Assembly (NCBI RefSeq): GCF_000344805.1
Contig: NC_020453.1
Coordinates: 7,854,001-7,918,000 of the forward strand
Origin: Bradyrhizobium oligotrophicum S58
Lineage (GTDB): Bacteria; Pseudomonadota; Alphaproteobacteria; Rhizobiales; Xanthobacteraceae
Direction: 5' to 3'
DNA length: 64,000 bases
This document shows positions 16,629 through 24,690 of the stretch, piece by piece (the stretch's first letter is position 1; each line of letters begins with the position of its first letter). The position numbers were made by a program, and so were the translations under genes. Under the pieces are notes generated by a model, which worked only from the letters and a program-made list of their open reading frames with translations, was not told the origin of the DNA and did no database searches.

Positions 16629-18623
16629 ATGATCCGCTCGAACTGCACCAGGGAGACGATCGTGGCCGGCGCCATGATCGCCCTGTTCGGCCCGCTCGCC
16701 GTGCCAGCCGCTGCCGCCGACCTGCCGCTCAAGGCGCGGATGGCGCAGACGGTGTTCGACTGGACCGGGCTCTATGTCGGTGTCCACGCCGGCTACACCC
16801 GTGACCATGCCCAGGCGACCCTCACCGACCCGAGCGGCGTGGTCAGCTCAGGCAGCCCGTTCAGCGGGCTCACGGGCGGCGCGCAGGCCGGCTACAACTG
16901 GGTCACCCGCTCCGGGCTGCTGCTCGGGCTCGAGGGCGATTTCAGCTTTCCGAACTACCTCACCTCGAATCACACCGTCGCCAGGCTGGCCACGGCGCAG
17001 TCGAGCGCCCAGGAGCTGTGGGACTACGTCGCCACCGCGCGCGGCCGTGTCGGCTACGTCAGCGGTGACTGGCTGGTCTATGCCACCGGCGGGCTCGCCT
17101 GGACCGGCGGCCGCTTCATCAACACCAATGCCGCCGGCGAGGACGAGAAGCTGCTGGCCACCCGGCTCGGCTGGGTCGCGGGCGCCGGCATCGAGCGCGG
17201 CTTTGCGCCGCATTGGAGCTGGCGCCTCGAATATCTCTACAGCCACTTCGAGAACGGCGGCGTCCGTTTCTCCAACGGCGCCAGCTACAATTCTGCGCTC
17301 GAATTCCAGACCCTGCGCGTCGGCCTCAACCGCAAGCTCGATTTCGCCGATGGTCCCGACATCAAGCTCAAGAGCGATCCGTCCGATCCCGAATCCGATC
17401 GCTGGGAAATTCATGGCCAGGCGACCGTCATCGGCCAGGGCTATCCGGCGTTCCGCGCCGCCTACACCGGCACCAACAGCCTGACCCCGGCGCGCCAGTT
17501 CCAGGAGACCTGGAGCAACAGCCTGTATCTCAATGCGCGGCTGTGGGACGGCGGCGAGGTCTATTACAATCCGGAGCTGCTGCAGGGCTTCGGCCTCAGC
17601 AACACCGTCGGTGTCGGCGGCTTCCCCAACGGCGAAGCGCAGAAGTCCGATTTCCCCTATCCGCACTACAACACGTCGCGGCTGTTCCTGCGCCAGACCT
17701 TCGGCTTCGGCGGCGAGCAGGAAACGCTGGGCAGCGGCCAGCTGCAGCTCGCCGGCAAGCAGGACGTCTCTCGACTCACGTTTCAGATCGGCAAGTTCGC
17801 CGTGCTCGACGTGTTCGACGGCAACGCCTACGCCAAGGACACCCGCAAGGACTTCATGAACTGGTCGGTGTGGGCGCCCGGCGCGTTCGACTATGCGGCC
17901 GACAAGCTCGGCCTAACGTATGGCGCCACGGCCGAGCTCAACCAGAAGAACTGGGCGCTGCGCGCCGGCTATTTCCTGATGGACGCCGTGTCGAACTCCA
18001 ACAATTTCGACACGAACGTATTCCGGCGCGGCCAATACGTCGTCGAGCTGGAGACGCGCTATCAGCTGTTCTCGCAGCCGGGCCATCTGCGCACCATCGG
18101 CTGGTTCAACAGCGTGTTCGCCGGCAGCTATCGCGAGACTCTCGACAATCTCGCGCTCAACCTCGACATCAGCCAGACCCGCCGGGGCCGATCCAAGTTC
18201 GGCTATGTCATAAGCTTCGACCAGGCGCTGTCCGACGACGTCGGCCTGTTCGGGCGCTGGAGCTGGAACGACGGCAAGACCGAAATCATGGCGTTCACTG
18301 ACATCGACAGCAGCCTGTCGCTCGGCACCTCCATCAGGGGCACGCGCTGGGGCCGCCCCGACGACACCATCGGCATCGCCGGCGTCAGCAACGGCCTGTC
18401 ACGCGACCACCGCGCCTTCCTCGCCGCCGGCGGCTTCGGTCCCTTGATCGGCGACGGCGCGCTGAACTATCGCCGCGAGGCTATCGTCGAGGCCTACTAC
18501 GCCTACTCGATCAACAAATACCTGACCTTCACCGCCGACTATCAGTTCGTCAGCAACCCCGCCTACAACGCCGACCGCGGCCCGGTGTCGATCTTCTCCG
18601 GGCGGCTGCACGGGGATTTCTGA
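16629..18623 (+). CDS. Outer-membrane protein: Omp31-like barrel fused to OprB-like porin
   Basis: 664 residues with a signal peptide (ALFGPLAVPAAAADLPLKAR). Residues ~45-250 resemble Omp25/Omp31 eight-strand barrels: FDWTGLYVGVHAGY, GGAQAGYNWV, ARGRVGYVSGDWLVYATGG and WSWRLEYLYSHF. Residues ~255-664 resemble carbohydrate-selective OprB porins: NSLYLNARLWDGGEVYYNPE, SRLFLRQTFGFGGE, FQIGKFAVLDVFDGN, MNWSVWAPGAFDYAAD and a C-terminal strand ending in Phe. Two barrel types in one chain is unusual. ATG 16629 is chosen as it starts the signal sequence; an in-frame ATG lies at 16560. Probable role: diffusion of sugars or related solutes across the outer membrane. Confidence 0.82.
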   Translation: MIRSNCTRETIVAGAMIALFGPLAVPAAAADLPLKARMAQTVFDWTGLYVGVHAGYTRDHAQATLTDPSGVVSSGSPFSGLTGGAQAGYNWVTRSGLLLGLEGDFSFPNYLTSNHTVARLATAQSSAQELWDYVATARGRVGYVSGDWLVYATGGLAWTGGRFINTNAAGEDEKLLATRLGWVAGAGIERGFAPHWSWRLEYLYSHFENGGVRFSNGASYNSALEFQTLRVGLNRKLDFADGPDIKLKSDPSDPESDRWEIHGQATVIGQGYPAFRAAYTGTNSLTPARQFQETWSNSLYLNARLWDGGEVYYNPELLQGFGLSNTVGVGGFPNGEAQKSDFPYPHYNTSRLFLRQTFGFGGEQETLGSGQLQLAGKQDVSRLTFQIGKFAVLDVFDGNAYAKDTRKDFMNWSVWAPGAFDYAADKLGLTYGATAELNQKNWALRAGYFLMDAVSNSNNFDTNVFRRGQYVVELETRYQLFSQPGHLRTIGWFNSVFAGSYRETLDNLALNLDISQTRRGRSKFGYVISFDQALSDDVGLFGRWSWNDGKTEIMAFTDIDSSLSLGTSIRGTRWGRPDDTIGIAGVSNGLSRDHRAFLAAGGFGPLIGDGALNYRREAIVEAYYAYSINKYLTFTADYQFVSNPAYNADRGPVSIFSGRLHGDF

Positions 18624-18701
18624 GACCGGCGTCGCTGCTGCGGGAGCAACTGCCGAAGCAAGTGCGGTTCGCCGCGGATTCGGCGCGATCCTCTCCACGG
18701 C

Positions 18702-18783
18702 CGTCATTGCGAGGAGCGAAGCGACGAAGCAATCCAGAGTCCCGCTCACGACTCTGGATTGCTTCGCTACGCTCGCAATGACG
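18702..18783. repeat. REP-like long palindrome
   Basis: Outer arms CGTCATTGCGA (18702-18712) and TCGCAATGACG (18773-18783). Inner perfect 17-bp stem 18725-18741 pairs with 18750-18766 across an 8-base loop. The shape matches the CGTCATTGCGAG-type palindromes scattered between genes in Bradyrhizobium. It may also act as a transcription or RNA-stability barrier after the porin gene. Confidence 0.8.
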
Positions 18784-18817
18784 CTGAGGAGCCAGTGACG
18801 CCTCGTCAAAGTACAGT

Positions 18818-18932
18818 GTCGTCCCCGCGAACGCGGGGACCCATACCGCGGACGCTCTCGAGGAACGTTGCTGGCAGTTGCCTGCCTCATCGCGGACGGT
18901 GGCTATGGGTCCCGGCTCAAGGCCGGGACGAC
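18818..18932. repeat. Dispersed inverted-repeat element, copy 1 of 3
   Basis: Begins GTCGTCCCCGCG...GGGGACCCATAC and ends TATGGGTCCCGG...CCGGGACGAC. Each end forms a hairpin and the ends are inverted relative to each other. Two related copies lie at 24482-24643 and 61551-61678; ACCCATACCGCG is shared by all three. Confidence 0.75.
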
Positions 18933-19085
18933 GGCGGAGGTCCAGGCGCTGCAAGTGCCCCAACCTGATCGCCCTCCCCCACCCGCACCAGCCATTCACC
19001 CACCGCAACGCGGCAATGGGCGCTTGCCGTCCCCATATGCTAGGACCTGTCCCCATCCCGCCCCTTCGGGCGCTCACAGGTCGAA

Positions 19086-20396
19086 ATGCTCTCAATCGAA
19101 CTCGCCATCATCGTCGTCCTCATCGTCGTCAACGGCCTGTTGTCGATGTCCGAACTCGCGATCGTGTCGTCGCGGCCGGCGCGCCTGGCGATGCTCGCCG
19201 AAAAGGGCATCTCCGGCGCGCGCCGCGCGCTGACGCTGGCGTCCGATCCCGGCCGGTTCCTGTCGACGGTCCAGATCGGCATCACCCTGGTCGGCGTGCT
19301 CTCCGGCGCCTTTTCCGGCGCCACGCTCGGCCAGCGCCTGACGCAATGGCTGCTGGAGGCCGGCATGTCCGCCTCCGTCGCCGACATCGTCGGCGTCGGC
19401 CTGGTCGTCACCACCATCACCTATGCGACCCTGATCGTCGGCGAGCTGGTGCCGAAGCAGCTCGCCTTGCGCGATCCCGAGGCGGTTGCCGTCCGCGTCG
19501 CTCCGGCGATGCAGGTGCTCGCAAAGGTGTCGCTGCCGCTGGTGGTGCTGCTCGACCTCTCCGGCAAGCTGATCCTGGCGCTGCTGGGCCGCTCCGGCGA
19601 AGCCGAGGAAAAGGTGTCGGAGGCGGAGATCCACCATCTGGTGCGCGAGGCCGAGACCGCCGGCGTGCTCGAGCCCGGCGAGAAAGAGATGATTGCGGGT
19701 GTGATGCGGCTCGGCGACCGTCCGGTCGGCGCCATCATGACGCCGCGCCCCGAGGTCGATGTCGTCGATCTCAACGACGACCCCAAGACGATTCGCGAGC
19801 TGCTCGCCAAGAGCCCGCATTCGCGCCTGCCGGTGTCGGACGGCGAGCGCGACCGTCCGATCGGCGTGCTGCAGGCCAAGGACCTGCTCGCCGCCTATTT
19901 GCGCGACGAGACGCCGGATTTGCGCAGCCTGGTGCGCGAGGTGCCGATCGTGCCGTCGACGGTCGACGCGCGCGACGTGATCGCGATCCTCAAAGTGGCG
20001 CCGGTGCATATGGGGCTGGTGCATGACGAATACGGCGCGTTCGAAGGCGTCGTGACGGCGGCTGATATCCTGGAGTCGATCGTCGGCGCGTTCTCCTCCG
20101 AGGACGGTCCGCCCGAGCCGGCCTGCGTCCGCCGCGACGACGGCTCGCTGCTGGTCTCCGGCTGGATGCAGATCGACGAATTCGCCGACCTGCTCGCGAT
20201 CGAGGTGCCGCCGCATCGGGGCTACCACACCGTCGCCGGCCTCGTGCTGCAGCACTTCGGCAGCGTGCCCGAGGTCGGCCAGAGCTTCGAGCTGCAAGGC
20301 TGGCGCTTCGAAATCATCGACCTCGACGGCCGCCGCATCGACAAGATCCTGGCGACGAAGCTCGATCCGGAGGGCAGCGAGCCGAACGTGGGGTAG
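19086..20396 (+). CDS. CNNM/CorC-type (HlyC/CorC) membrane protein
   Basis: 436 residues in the usual order: an N-terminal DUF21/CNNM membrane domain (~1-195, four hydrophobic helices; VQIGITLVGVLSGAFSG, LIVGELVPKQLALR), a pair of CBS domains (~210-335; VGAIMTPRPEVDVVDL, HSRLPVSDGERDRPIGVLQA, GLVHDEYGAFEGVVTAADIL) and a C-terminal CorC_HlyC transporter-associated domain (~350-430). Such proteins are implicated in Mg2+/Co2+ efflux; the older name hemolysin is not informative. ATG 19086 begins the first helix. It is followed by a repeat-rich gap. Confidence 0.9.
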   Translation: MLSIELAIIVVLIVVNGLLSMSELAIVSSRPARLAMLAEKGISGARRALTLASDPGRFLSTVQIGITLVGVLSGAFSGATLGQRLTQWLLEAGMSASVADIVGVGLVVTTITYATLIVGELVPKQLALRDPEAVAVRVAPAMQVLAKVSLPLVVLLDLSGKLILALLGRSGEAEEKVSEAEIHHLVREAETAGVLEPGEKEMIAGVMRLGDRPVGAIMTPRPEVDVVDLNDDPKTIRELLAKSPHSRLPVSDGERDRPIGVLQAKDLLAAYLRDETPDLRSLVREVPIVPSTVDARDVIAILKVAPVHMGLVHDEYGAFEGVVTAADILESIVGAFSSEDGPPEPACVRRDDGSLLVSGWMQIDEFADLLAIEVPPHRGYHTVAGLVLQHFGSVPEVGQSFELQGWRFEIIDLDGRRIDKILATKLDPEGSEPNVG

Positions 20397-20444
20397 TGAT
20401 TGTCGCTCGATGGGGATCACCGCTCCAGCCGCACGGGCAGTGCG

Positions 20445-20582
20445 CTCCCTCGCCCCGTTCTTACGGGGAGAGGGTTGGGGTGAGGGGCAGCCGCACGAGA
20501 AGTGTTCGCGGTGAGACCTGTCCCCCCTCACCCGGATTGCATCTTCGATGCAATCCGACCTCTCCCCGCAAGCGGGGCGAGG
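20445..20582. repeat. Hairpin-rich dispersed intergenic element
   Basis: Contains CCCCGTTCTTACGGGG, a perfect 9-bp stem GGATTGCAT/ATGCAATCC with loop CTTCG (20534-20556), and CCCCGCAAGCGGGG near the end. The two halves (CCTC...GAGGG and CCCTCAC...GGCGAGG) are themselves roughly inverted. The CCTCTCCCC core recurs in the 57571-57601 hairpin. Confidence 0.65.
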
Positions 20583-20825
20583 TGTACTGAGCGAGTCGCA
20601 CGGGCGTACCCCAATCAACTGTTTCCTGGCGCGATTCGCCCGACGGGCGGAGTGCGACGCTCCCGCACCCTCGAGGACCTCAGATGCGTCGCGCCTTCGA
20701 TGCGCGCCAAAACACTCGTTTCCCCAGCGAGCTCAACATGAAGCCCCGTTTCAAGAGCCCCCACCAAAAATAAACCTCTTCCGAAAATCATAAATTCTGT
20801 TCTATGCTCCCTCCGTTCCGGTCCT

Positions 20826-21155
20826 GATGAGGGGCGTACGCGTCGTCACGAACGTTGGGCCGGCAATGCGATGGACGTGATGGCGGCGCCGGACGAGCGC
20901 TGATGTCACGGACGGCGAAATCGTGTGGTCCTGACCTCCCGACGCTGAGGTCCGCGCAAGGTGCGTGATGCGCGCCTTGTCGCCACGGTGGCCAGAAAGC
21001 CCGGCGCACCGAGGAGAGCACGTATAAGCCGTAACACTGTCGCGCAGGGAGGGCCGGGTCATCCGGCTGAACCTGTGGTTCCTGCCGCCTGCATTTTTTC
21101 CGCAGGCGGGCCACGGGCCTCAGTCGAGGTCCGGCCTTCCCTGCGCCCTCACGTT
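20826..21155 (+). repeat. Dispersed ~330-base repeat, copy A
   Basis: Starts GATGAGGGGCGTACGCG and ends CCTTCCCTGCGCCCTCACG. Shared with copy B (59828-60174, opposite strand): the start, GTGGTCCTGACCTCCCGA, CGCTGAGGTC, ACCTGTGGTTCCTGCCGCC and the hairpin CCGCCTGC/GCAGGCGG (21085-21109). It lies in non-coding DNA. Gene finders often call spurious proteins inside such repeats. Confidence 0.8.
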
Positions 21156-21411
21156 GCACGAGGGCCAAACGACAGGCATACCCCGGACATCGGATGTCGC
21201 GGGAACGTGAAGACGTGCACGGCGCATCCTTTGATAGGCCGGACCGCGGGCCGGGCCAAGCGGCCCTCACCTGATATCAAACCATCACACGGCGCCCTTA
21301 CGGTGCGAATTCGGCCGGCAGCCCTGCAGCTTGAACCCGCCCCATGTGCCATGACAAAGACACGTCCGAAGCCAACTGGCATGGCTGCGGGCGACGAGAC
21401 GAGACACGCCG

Positions 21412-23145
21412 ATGCTGCTTCAGGACCTCCGGACGACCGTGCTGCGGGAAACCGTGCGTCCCAACATCTGGGACGTGGTCGCGCTGATCATCGTGGTCGG
21501 CGCGATGGTGCTGATCGTCTATGGCGGCGAGCAGACCACGCTGCCGCTGTCGGCGCTGGACACCGCCCCGGTCTCGCTCGACCCGGCCAACCTGCCGCTG
21601 TACGCGCTGCGCACCACGCTCCGCATGCTGCTCGCGATCGTGTGCTCGCTGGTCTTCACCTTCGTCTACGCGGCGCTGGCGGCGAAGAGCCGGCGCGCCG
21701 AGATCGTGCTGATCCCGCTGCTCGACATCCTGCAATCGGTGCCGATCCTCGGCTTCCTGACCTTCACCGTCGTGTTCTTCATGAACCTGTTCCCCGGCAA
21801 GGTGCTGGGCGCCGAGCTCGCCTGCGTGTTCGCGATCTTCACCAGCCAGGCCTGGAACATGACCTTCAGCATGTACCAGTCGATGCGCAACGTGCCGAAG
21901 GACCTGGAGGAAGCGACGCGCAGCTTCCACCTCTCCGGCTGGCAGCGCTTCTGGCGGCTCGACGTGCCCTACGCGATGCCCGGCCTGATCTGGAATGCGA
22001 TGATGTCGATGTCCGGCGGCTGGTTCTTCGTCGTCGCGTCCGAAGCGATCACCGTCGGCAACACCACCGTGACCCTGCCGGGCATCGGCTCCTACGTCGC
22101 GCTCGCAATCCAGCAGAAGGATCTCACGGCGATCGCCGCCGCGCTGCTGACGATGCTGCTCGTCATCACCGCCTATGACCAGTTGCTGTTCCGTCCAATC
22201 GTCGCCTGGGCCGACAAATTCCGCTTCGAGCAGACCGCCTCCGGCAATCCGCCGACCTCCTGGATGCTCGATCTGTTCCGGCGCACCCGCGCGCTGCGCT
22301 CGCTGTCCGTTCCCTTCGCCGCGATCAATCGCACCTTCTCGAACCTGCGGATCAACTGGCCGCGCGCCTGGAGCGGCCCCGTGCGTCGCGCGCCGCCGTC
22401 ACAGCTCGTGGACGGCCTCTGGCTCGCCGTCGTCATCCTCGGCTGCGCCTATGCAGGCTGGAAGACCTATCTCTATCTCTCGGCGACGCTGGCGCCCGCC
22501 GATGTTCTCACCGCGATCGGCTACGGCCTGATCACATTGCTGCGGGTCGCCGTGCTGATTGCGCTGGCGTCGCTGATCTGGGTGCCCGTCGGCGTCTGGA
22601 TCGGGCTGCGGCCGAAGCTGGCCGAGCGCATCCAGCCGCTGGCACAATTCCTCGCGGCGTTCCCCGCCAATCTCGCCTTCCCGGTATTCGTCGTCCTGAT
22701 CGTCCGCTACGGCCTCGATGCCAATGTCTGGCTGAGCCCGCTGATGATCCTGGGCACGCAGTGGTACATCCTGTTCAACGTCGTCGCCGGCGCCAGCGCC
22801 TTCCCCACCGATCTGCGCGAAGCGGCCGCGAGCCTGCAGCTGACCGGCTGGCGCTGGTGGTTCAAGGTCGTGCTGCCCGGCGTCTTTCCCTATTACATCA
22901 CCGGCGCCATCACCGCCTCCGGCGGCTCATGGAACGCGGCGATCGTCGCCGAAGTCGCGAGCTGGGGTGATACGCATCTCACGGCGAGCGGCCTCGGCGC
23001 CTACATCGCCGCGGCCACCGAGCGCGGGGATTTTCCGCGCGTCGTGCTCGGCATTGCGGTGATGTGCATTCTCGTCACTCTGTTCAACCGGCTGCTGTGG
23101 CGGCCGCTCTATGCCTTCGGCGAGCGCTGGCTGCGGCTCGGCTGA
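21412..23145 (+). CDS. ABC transporter permease with two fused permease domains
   Basis: 577 residues. Two binding-protein-dependent permease domains lie in tandem: ~60-270 (EAA loop SFHLSGWQRFWRLDVPYAMP) and ~340-570 (EAA loop SLQLTGWRWWFKVVLPGVFP). They are joined by a ~60-residue cytoplasmic linker. Most family members have one domain per chain and dimerise; here one chain supplies both halves of the pore. The type is nitrate/sulfonate/bicarbonate-like. ATG 21412 is followed by an N-terminal helix at ~22-40. The ATPase gene begins 15 bases downstream. No binding protein is adjacent. Confidence 0.88.
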   Translation: MLLQDLRTTVLRETVRPNIWDVVALIIVVGAMVLIVYGGEQTTLPLSALDTAPVSLDPANLPLYALRTTLRMLLAIVCSLVFTFVYAALAAKSRRAEIVLIPLLDILQSVPILGFLTFTVVFFMNLFPGKVLGAELACVFAIFTSQAWNMTFSMYQSMRNVPKDLEEATRSFHLSGWQRFWRLDVPYAMPGLIWNAMMSMSGGWFFVVASEAITVGNTTVTLPGIGSYVALAIQQKDLTAIAAALLTMLLVITAYDQLLFRPIVAWADKFRFEQTASGNPPTSWMLDLFRRTRALRSLSVPFAAINRTFSNLRINWPRAWSGPVRRAPPSQLVDGLWLAVVILGCAYAGWKTYLYLSATLAPADVLTAIGYGLITLLRVAVLIALASLIWVPVGVWIGLRPKLAERIQPLAQFLAAFPANLAFPVFVVLIVRYGLDANVWLSPLMILGTQWYILFNVVAGASAFPTDLREAAASLQLTGWRWWFKVVLPGVFPYYITGAITASGGSWNAAIVAEVASWGDTHLTASGLGAYIAAATERGDFPRVVLGIAVMCILVTLFNRLLWRPLYAFGERWLRLG

Positions 23146-23160
23146 TCGGGAGAATCTGTC

Positions 23161-24462
23161 ATGCGCGACCAGGTCAAGGACACTTCGCTGATCGAGATCA
23201 AGAGCGTCAGCCGGCTGTTTCCGAAGGGCAGCGGAGAGGATCTCGTCGTGCTCGAGAAGGTCGACCTCACGATCCGCGCCGGCGAGATCGTCGGCCTGCT
23301 CGGACGCTCCGGCTCGGGCAAGTCGACCTTGCTGCGGATCATCGCCGGCCTCGTGTCGCCGTCGTCGGGTGAAGCGCGCTGCCGCGGCGAGATCATCGCC
23401 GGTCCGCCCCGCGGCGTCGCCATGGTGTTCCAGTCGTTCGCGCTGTTTCCCTGGCTCACTGTGCTGCAGAACGTCGAGCTCGGCCTGGAGGCGCTCGGCA
23501 TCGAGGCGGGCGAGCGGCGCAAGCGCGCGCTCGCGGCGATCGACCTGATCGGCCTCGACGGCTTCGAATCCGCGTTTCCCAAAGAGTTGTCCGGCGGCAT
23601 GCGCCAGCGCGTCGGCTTCGCCCGCGCGCTGGTCGTGCATCCAGACCTCCTGCTGATGGACGAGCCGTTCTCCGCACTGGACGTGCTGACCGCAGAGACA
23701 CTCCGCACCGACCTCGTCGATCTCTGGACCGACGGACGGCTGCCGATCAAGTCGGTGCTGATGGTGACGCACAACATCGAGGAGGCCGTGCTGATGTGCG
23801 ACCGCATCCTTGTGTTCTCCTCCAACCCAGGCCGCGTCGCCGCCGAGTTCAAGGTCGACCTGCCGCATCCGCGCAACCGGCTCGATGCCGCGTTCCGCCA
23901 GCTGGTCGACAGTCTCTATGCCCGCATGACGCAGCGGCCGGAGCCGAAGCTGCCGAGCACCGCGAGCGCCGGCGTCGGCATGGTGCTGAGCCACGTGTCC
24001 TCGAACTCGATCTCCGGCCTGATCGAGACGCTCGCCGGCGAGCCCTACAACGGGCATGCCGACCTGCCGGTGCTGGCAGGCCACCTGCAGCTTGAGGTCG
24101 ACGAGATCTTTCCGTTGGCCGAGGCGCTGCAACTCCTGCGCTTCGCCCAACTCAGCGAAGGCGATCTGACCCTAACCGAGGCCGGACAGCGGTTCGCCCA
24201 TCTCGAGACCGACGAGCGCAAGAAGCTGTTCGCGCAGCATCTGATCGAGAACGTGCCGCTGATGGGATTGATCCGCCGCGTGCTCGACGACCGCCCTTCG
24301 CACGCAGCACCAGCCGCGCGCTTCCGCATCGAGCTCGAGGACTACATGTCCGAGCACTATGCCGACGAGACGCTGCACACCATCGTGTCATGGGGTCGCT
24401 ACGCCGAGCTGTTCGCCTACGACGAACAGTCCGAGACGTTCAGCCTGGAGAACCCGCATTGA
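23161..24462 (+). CDS. ABC ATP-binding protein with C-terminal AAA-associated domain
   Basis: 433 residues. An ordinary nucleotide-binding domain occupies ~10-260: Walker [10 protein letters not shown], signature [15 protein letters not shown], Walker B LLLMDEP and switch VTHNIEE. It is followed by ~160 extra residues (from [20 protein letters not shown] to the end) of the AAA-associated type found in nitrate/sulfonate-like ATPases. In relatives such as NrtC an extra C-terminal domain senses substrate and regulates import; whether this one does is unknown. Partner of the double permease immediately upstream. The stop is followed by a dispersed repeat. Confidence 0.88.
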   Translation: MRDQVKDTSLIEIKSVSRLFPKGSGEDLVVLEKVDLTIRAGEIVGLLGRSGSGKSTLLRIIAGLVSPSSGEARCRGEIIAGPPRGVAMVFQSFALFPWLTVLQNVELGLEALGIEAGERRKRALAAIDLIGLDGFESAFPKELSGGMRQRVGFARALVVHPDLLLMDEPFSALDVLTAETLRTDLVDLWTDGRLPIKSVLMVTHNIEEAVLMCDRILVFSSNPGRVAAEFKVDLPHPRNRLDAAFRQLVDSLYARMTQRPEPKLPSTASAGVGMVLSHVSSNSISGLIETLAGEPYNGHADLPVLAGHLQLEVDEIFPLAEALQLLRFAQLSEGDLTLTEAGQRFAHLETDERKKLFAQHLIENVPLMGLIRRVLDDRPSHAAPAARFRIELEDYMSEHYADETLHTIVSWGRYAELFAYDEQSETFSLENPH

Positions 24463-24481
24463 GGCAGCGCCGCCTCACCCC

Positions 24482-24643
24482 CGCTGTCGTCCCGGGCAAG
24501 CCCGACGACGCGCGAGCGGCGTCGGGCGCCGACCCGGGACCCATACCGCGTGATCTCGCTTGGGGCAGGCTGCAAGTCGAACCTTCCGCGCAACAAACTA
24601 CTTTCTGGGGTTATGGATCCCCGCGTACGCGGGGATGACAGCG
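24482..24643. repeat. Dispersed inverted-repeat element, copy 2 of 3
   Basis: Starts CGCTGTCGTCCCGGG and ends CCCCGCGTACGCGGGGATGA, then CAGCG, with ACCCATACCGCGTGATCT inside. The outer ends are complementary (CGCTGTC/GACAGCG in inverted form). Lies between the convergent ABC ATPase and glutamate-synthase-like genes. It shares ACCCATACCGCGTGATCT with copy 3. Confidence 0.75.
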
Positions 24644-24690
24644 AGGGCAGAGACGCGGCGTACGAACTAACTAACAATGGCGAAGCAAAC

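Larger units (their letters stand above)
18624..19085. other. Intergenic region made of palindromic repeats
   Basis: This 462-base gap carries two dispersed palindromic elements (18702-18783 and 18818-18932) and no supported gene. The last ~100 bases before the CorC-like gene are ordinary upstream sequence. Confidence 0.7.
20397..21411. other. Repeat-rich 1-kb intergenic region
   Basis: About one kilobase with no supported gene. It holds a hairpin-rich dispersed element (20445-20582) and one copy of a ~330-base dispersed repeat (20826-21155). The second copy of that repeat lies inverted at 59828-60174. Several frames are open here, but they are GC-rich noise and match nothing recognisable. 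The final ~100 bases precede the ABC permease gene. Confidence 0.7.

Noticed and set aside
20961..22178. 405-codon frame overlapping the repeat and the ABC permease gene
   Set aside because: It starts inside a dispersed repeat and continues out of frame through the permease. Composition is typical of a shadow frame.
24460..24477. Hairpin over the stop codon of the ABC ATPase gene as a terminator
   Set aside because: The 6-bp stem TGAGGC/GCCTCA has no following T-tract and is too weak to support.
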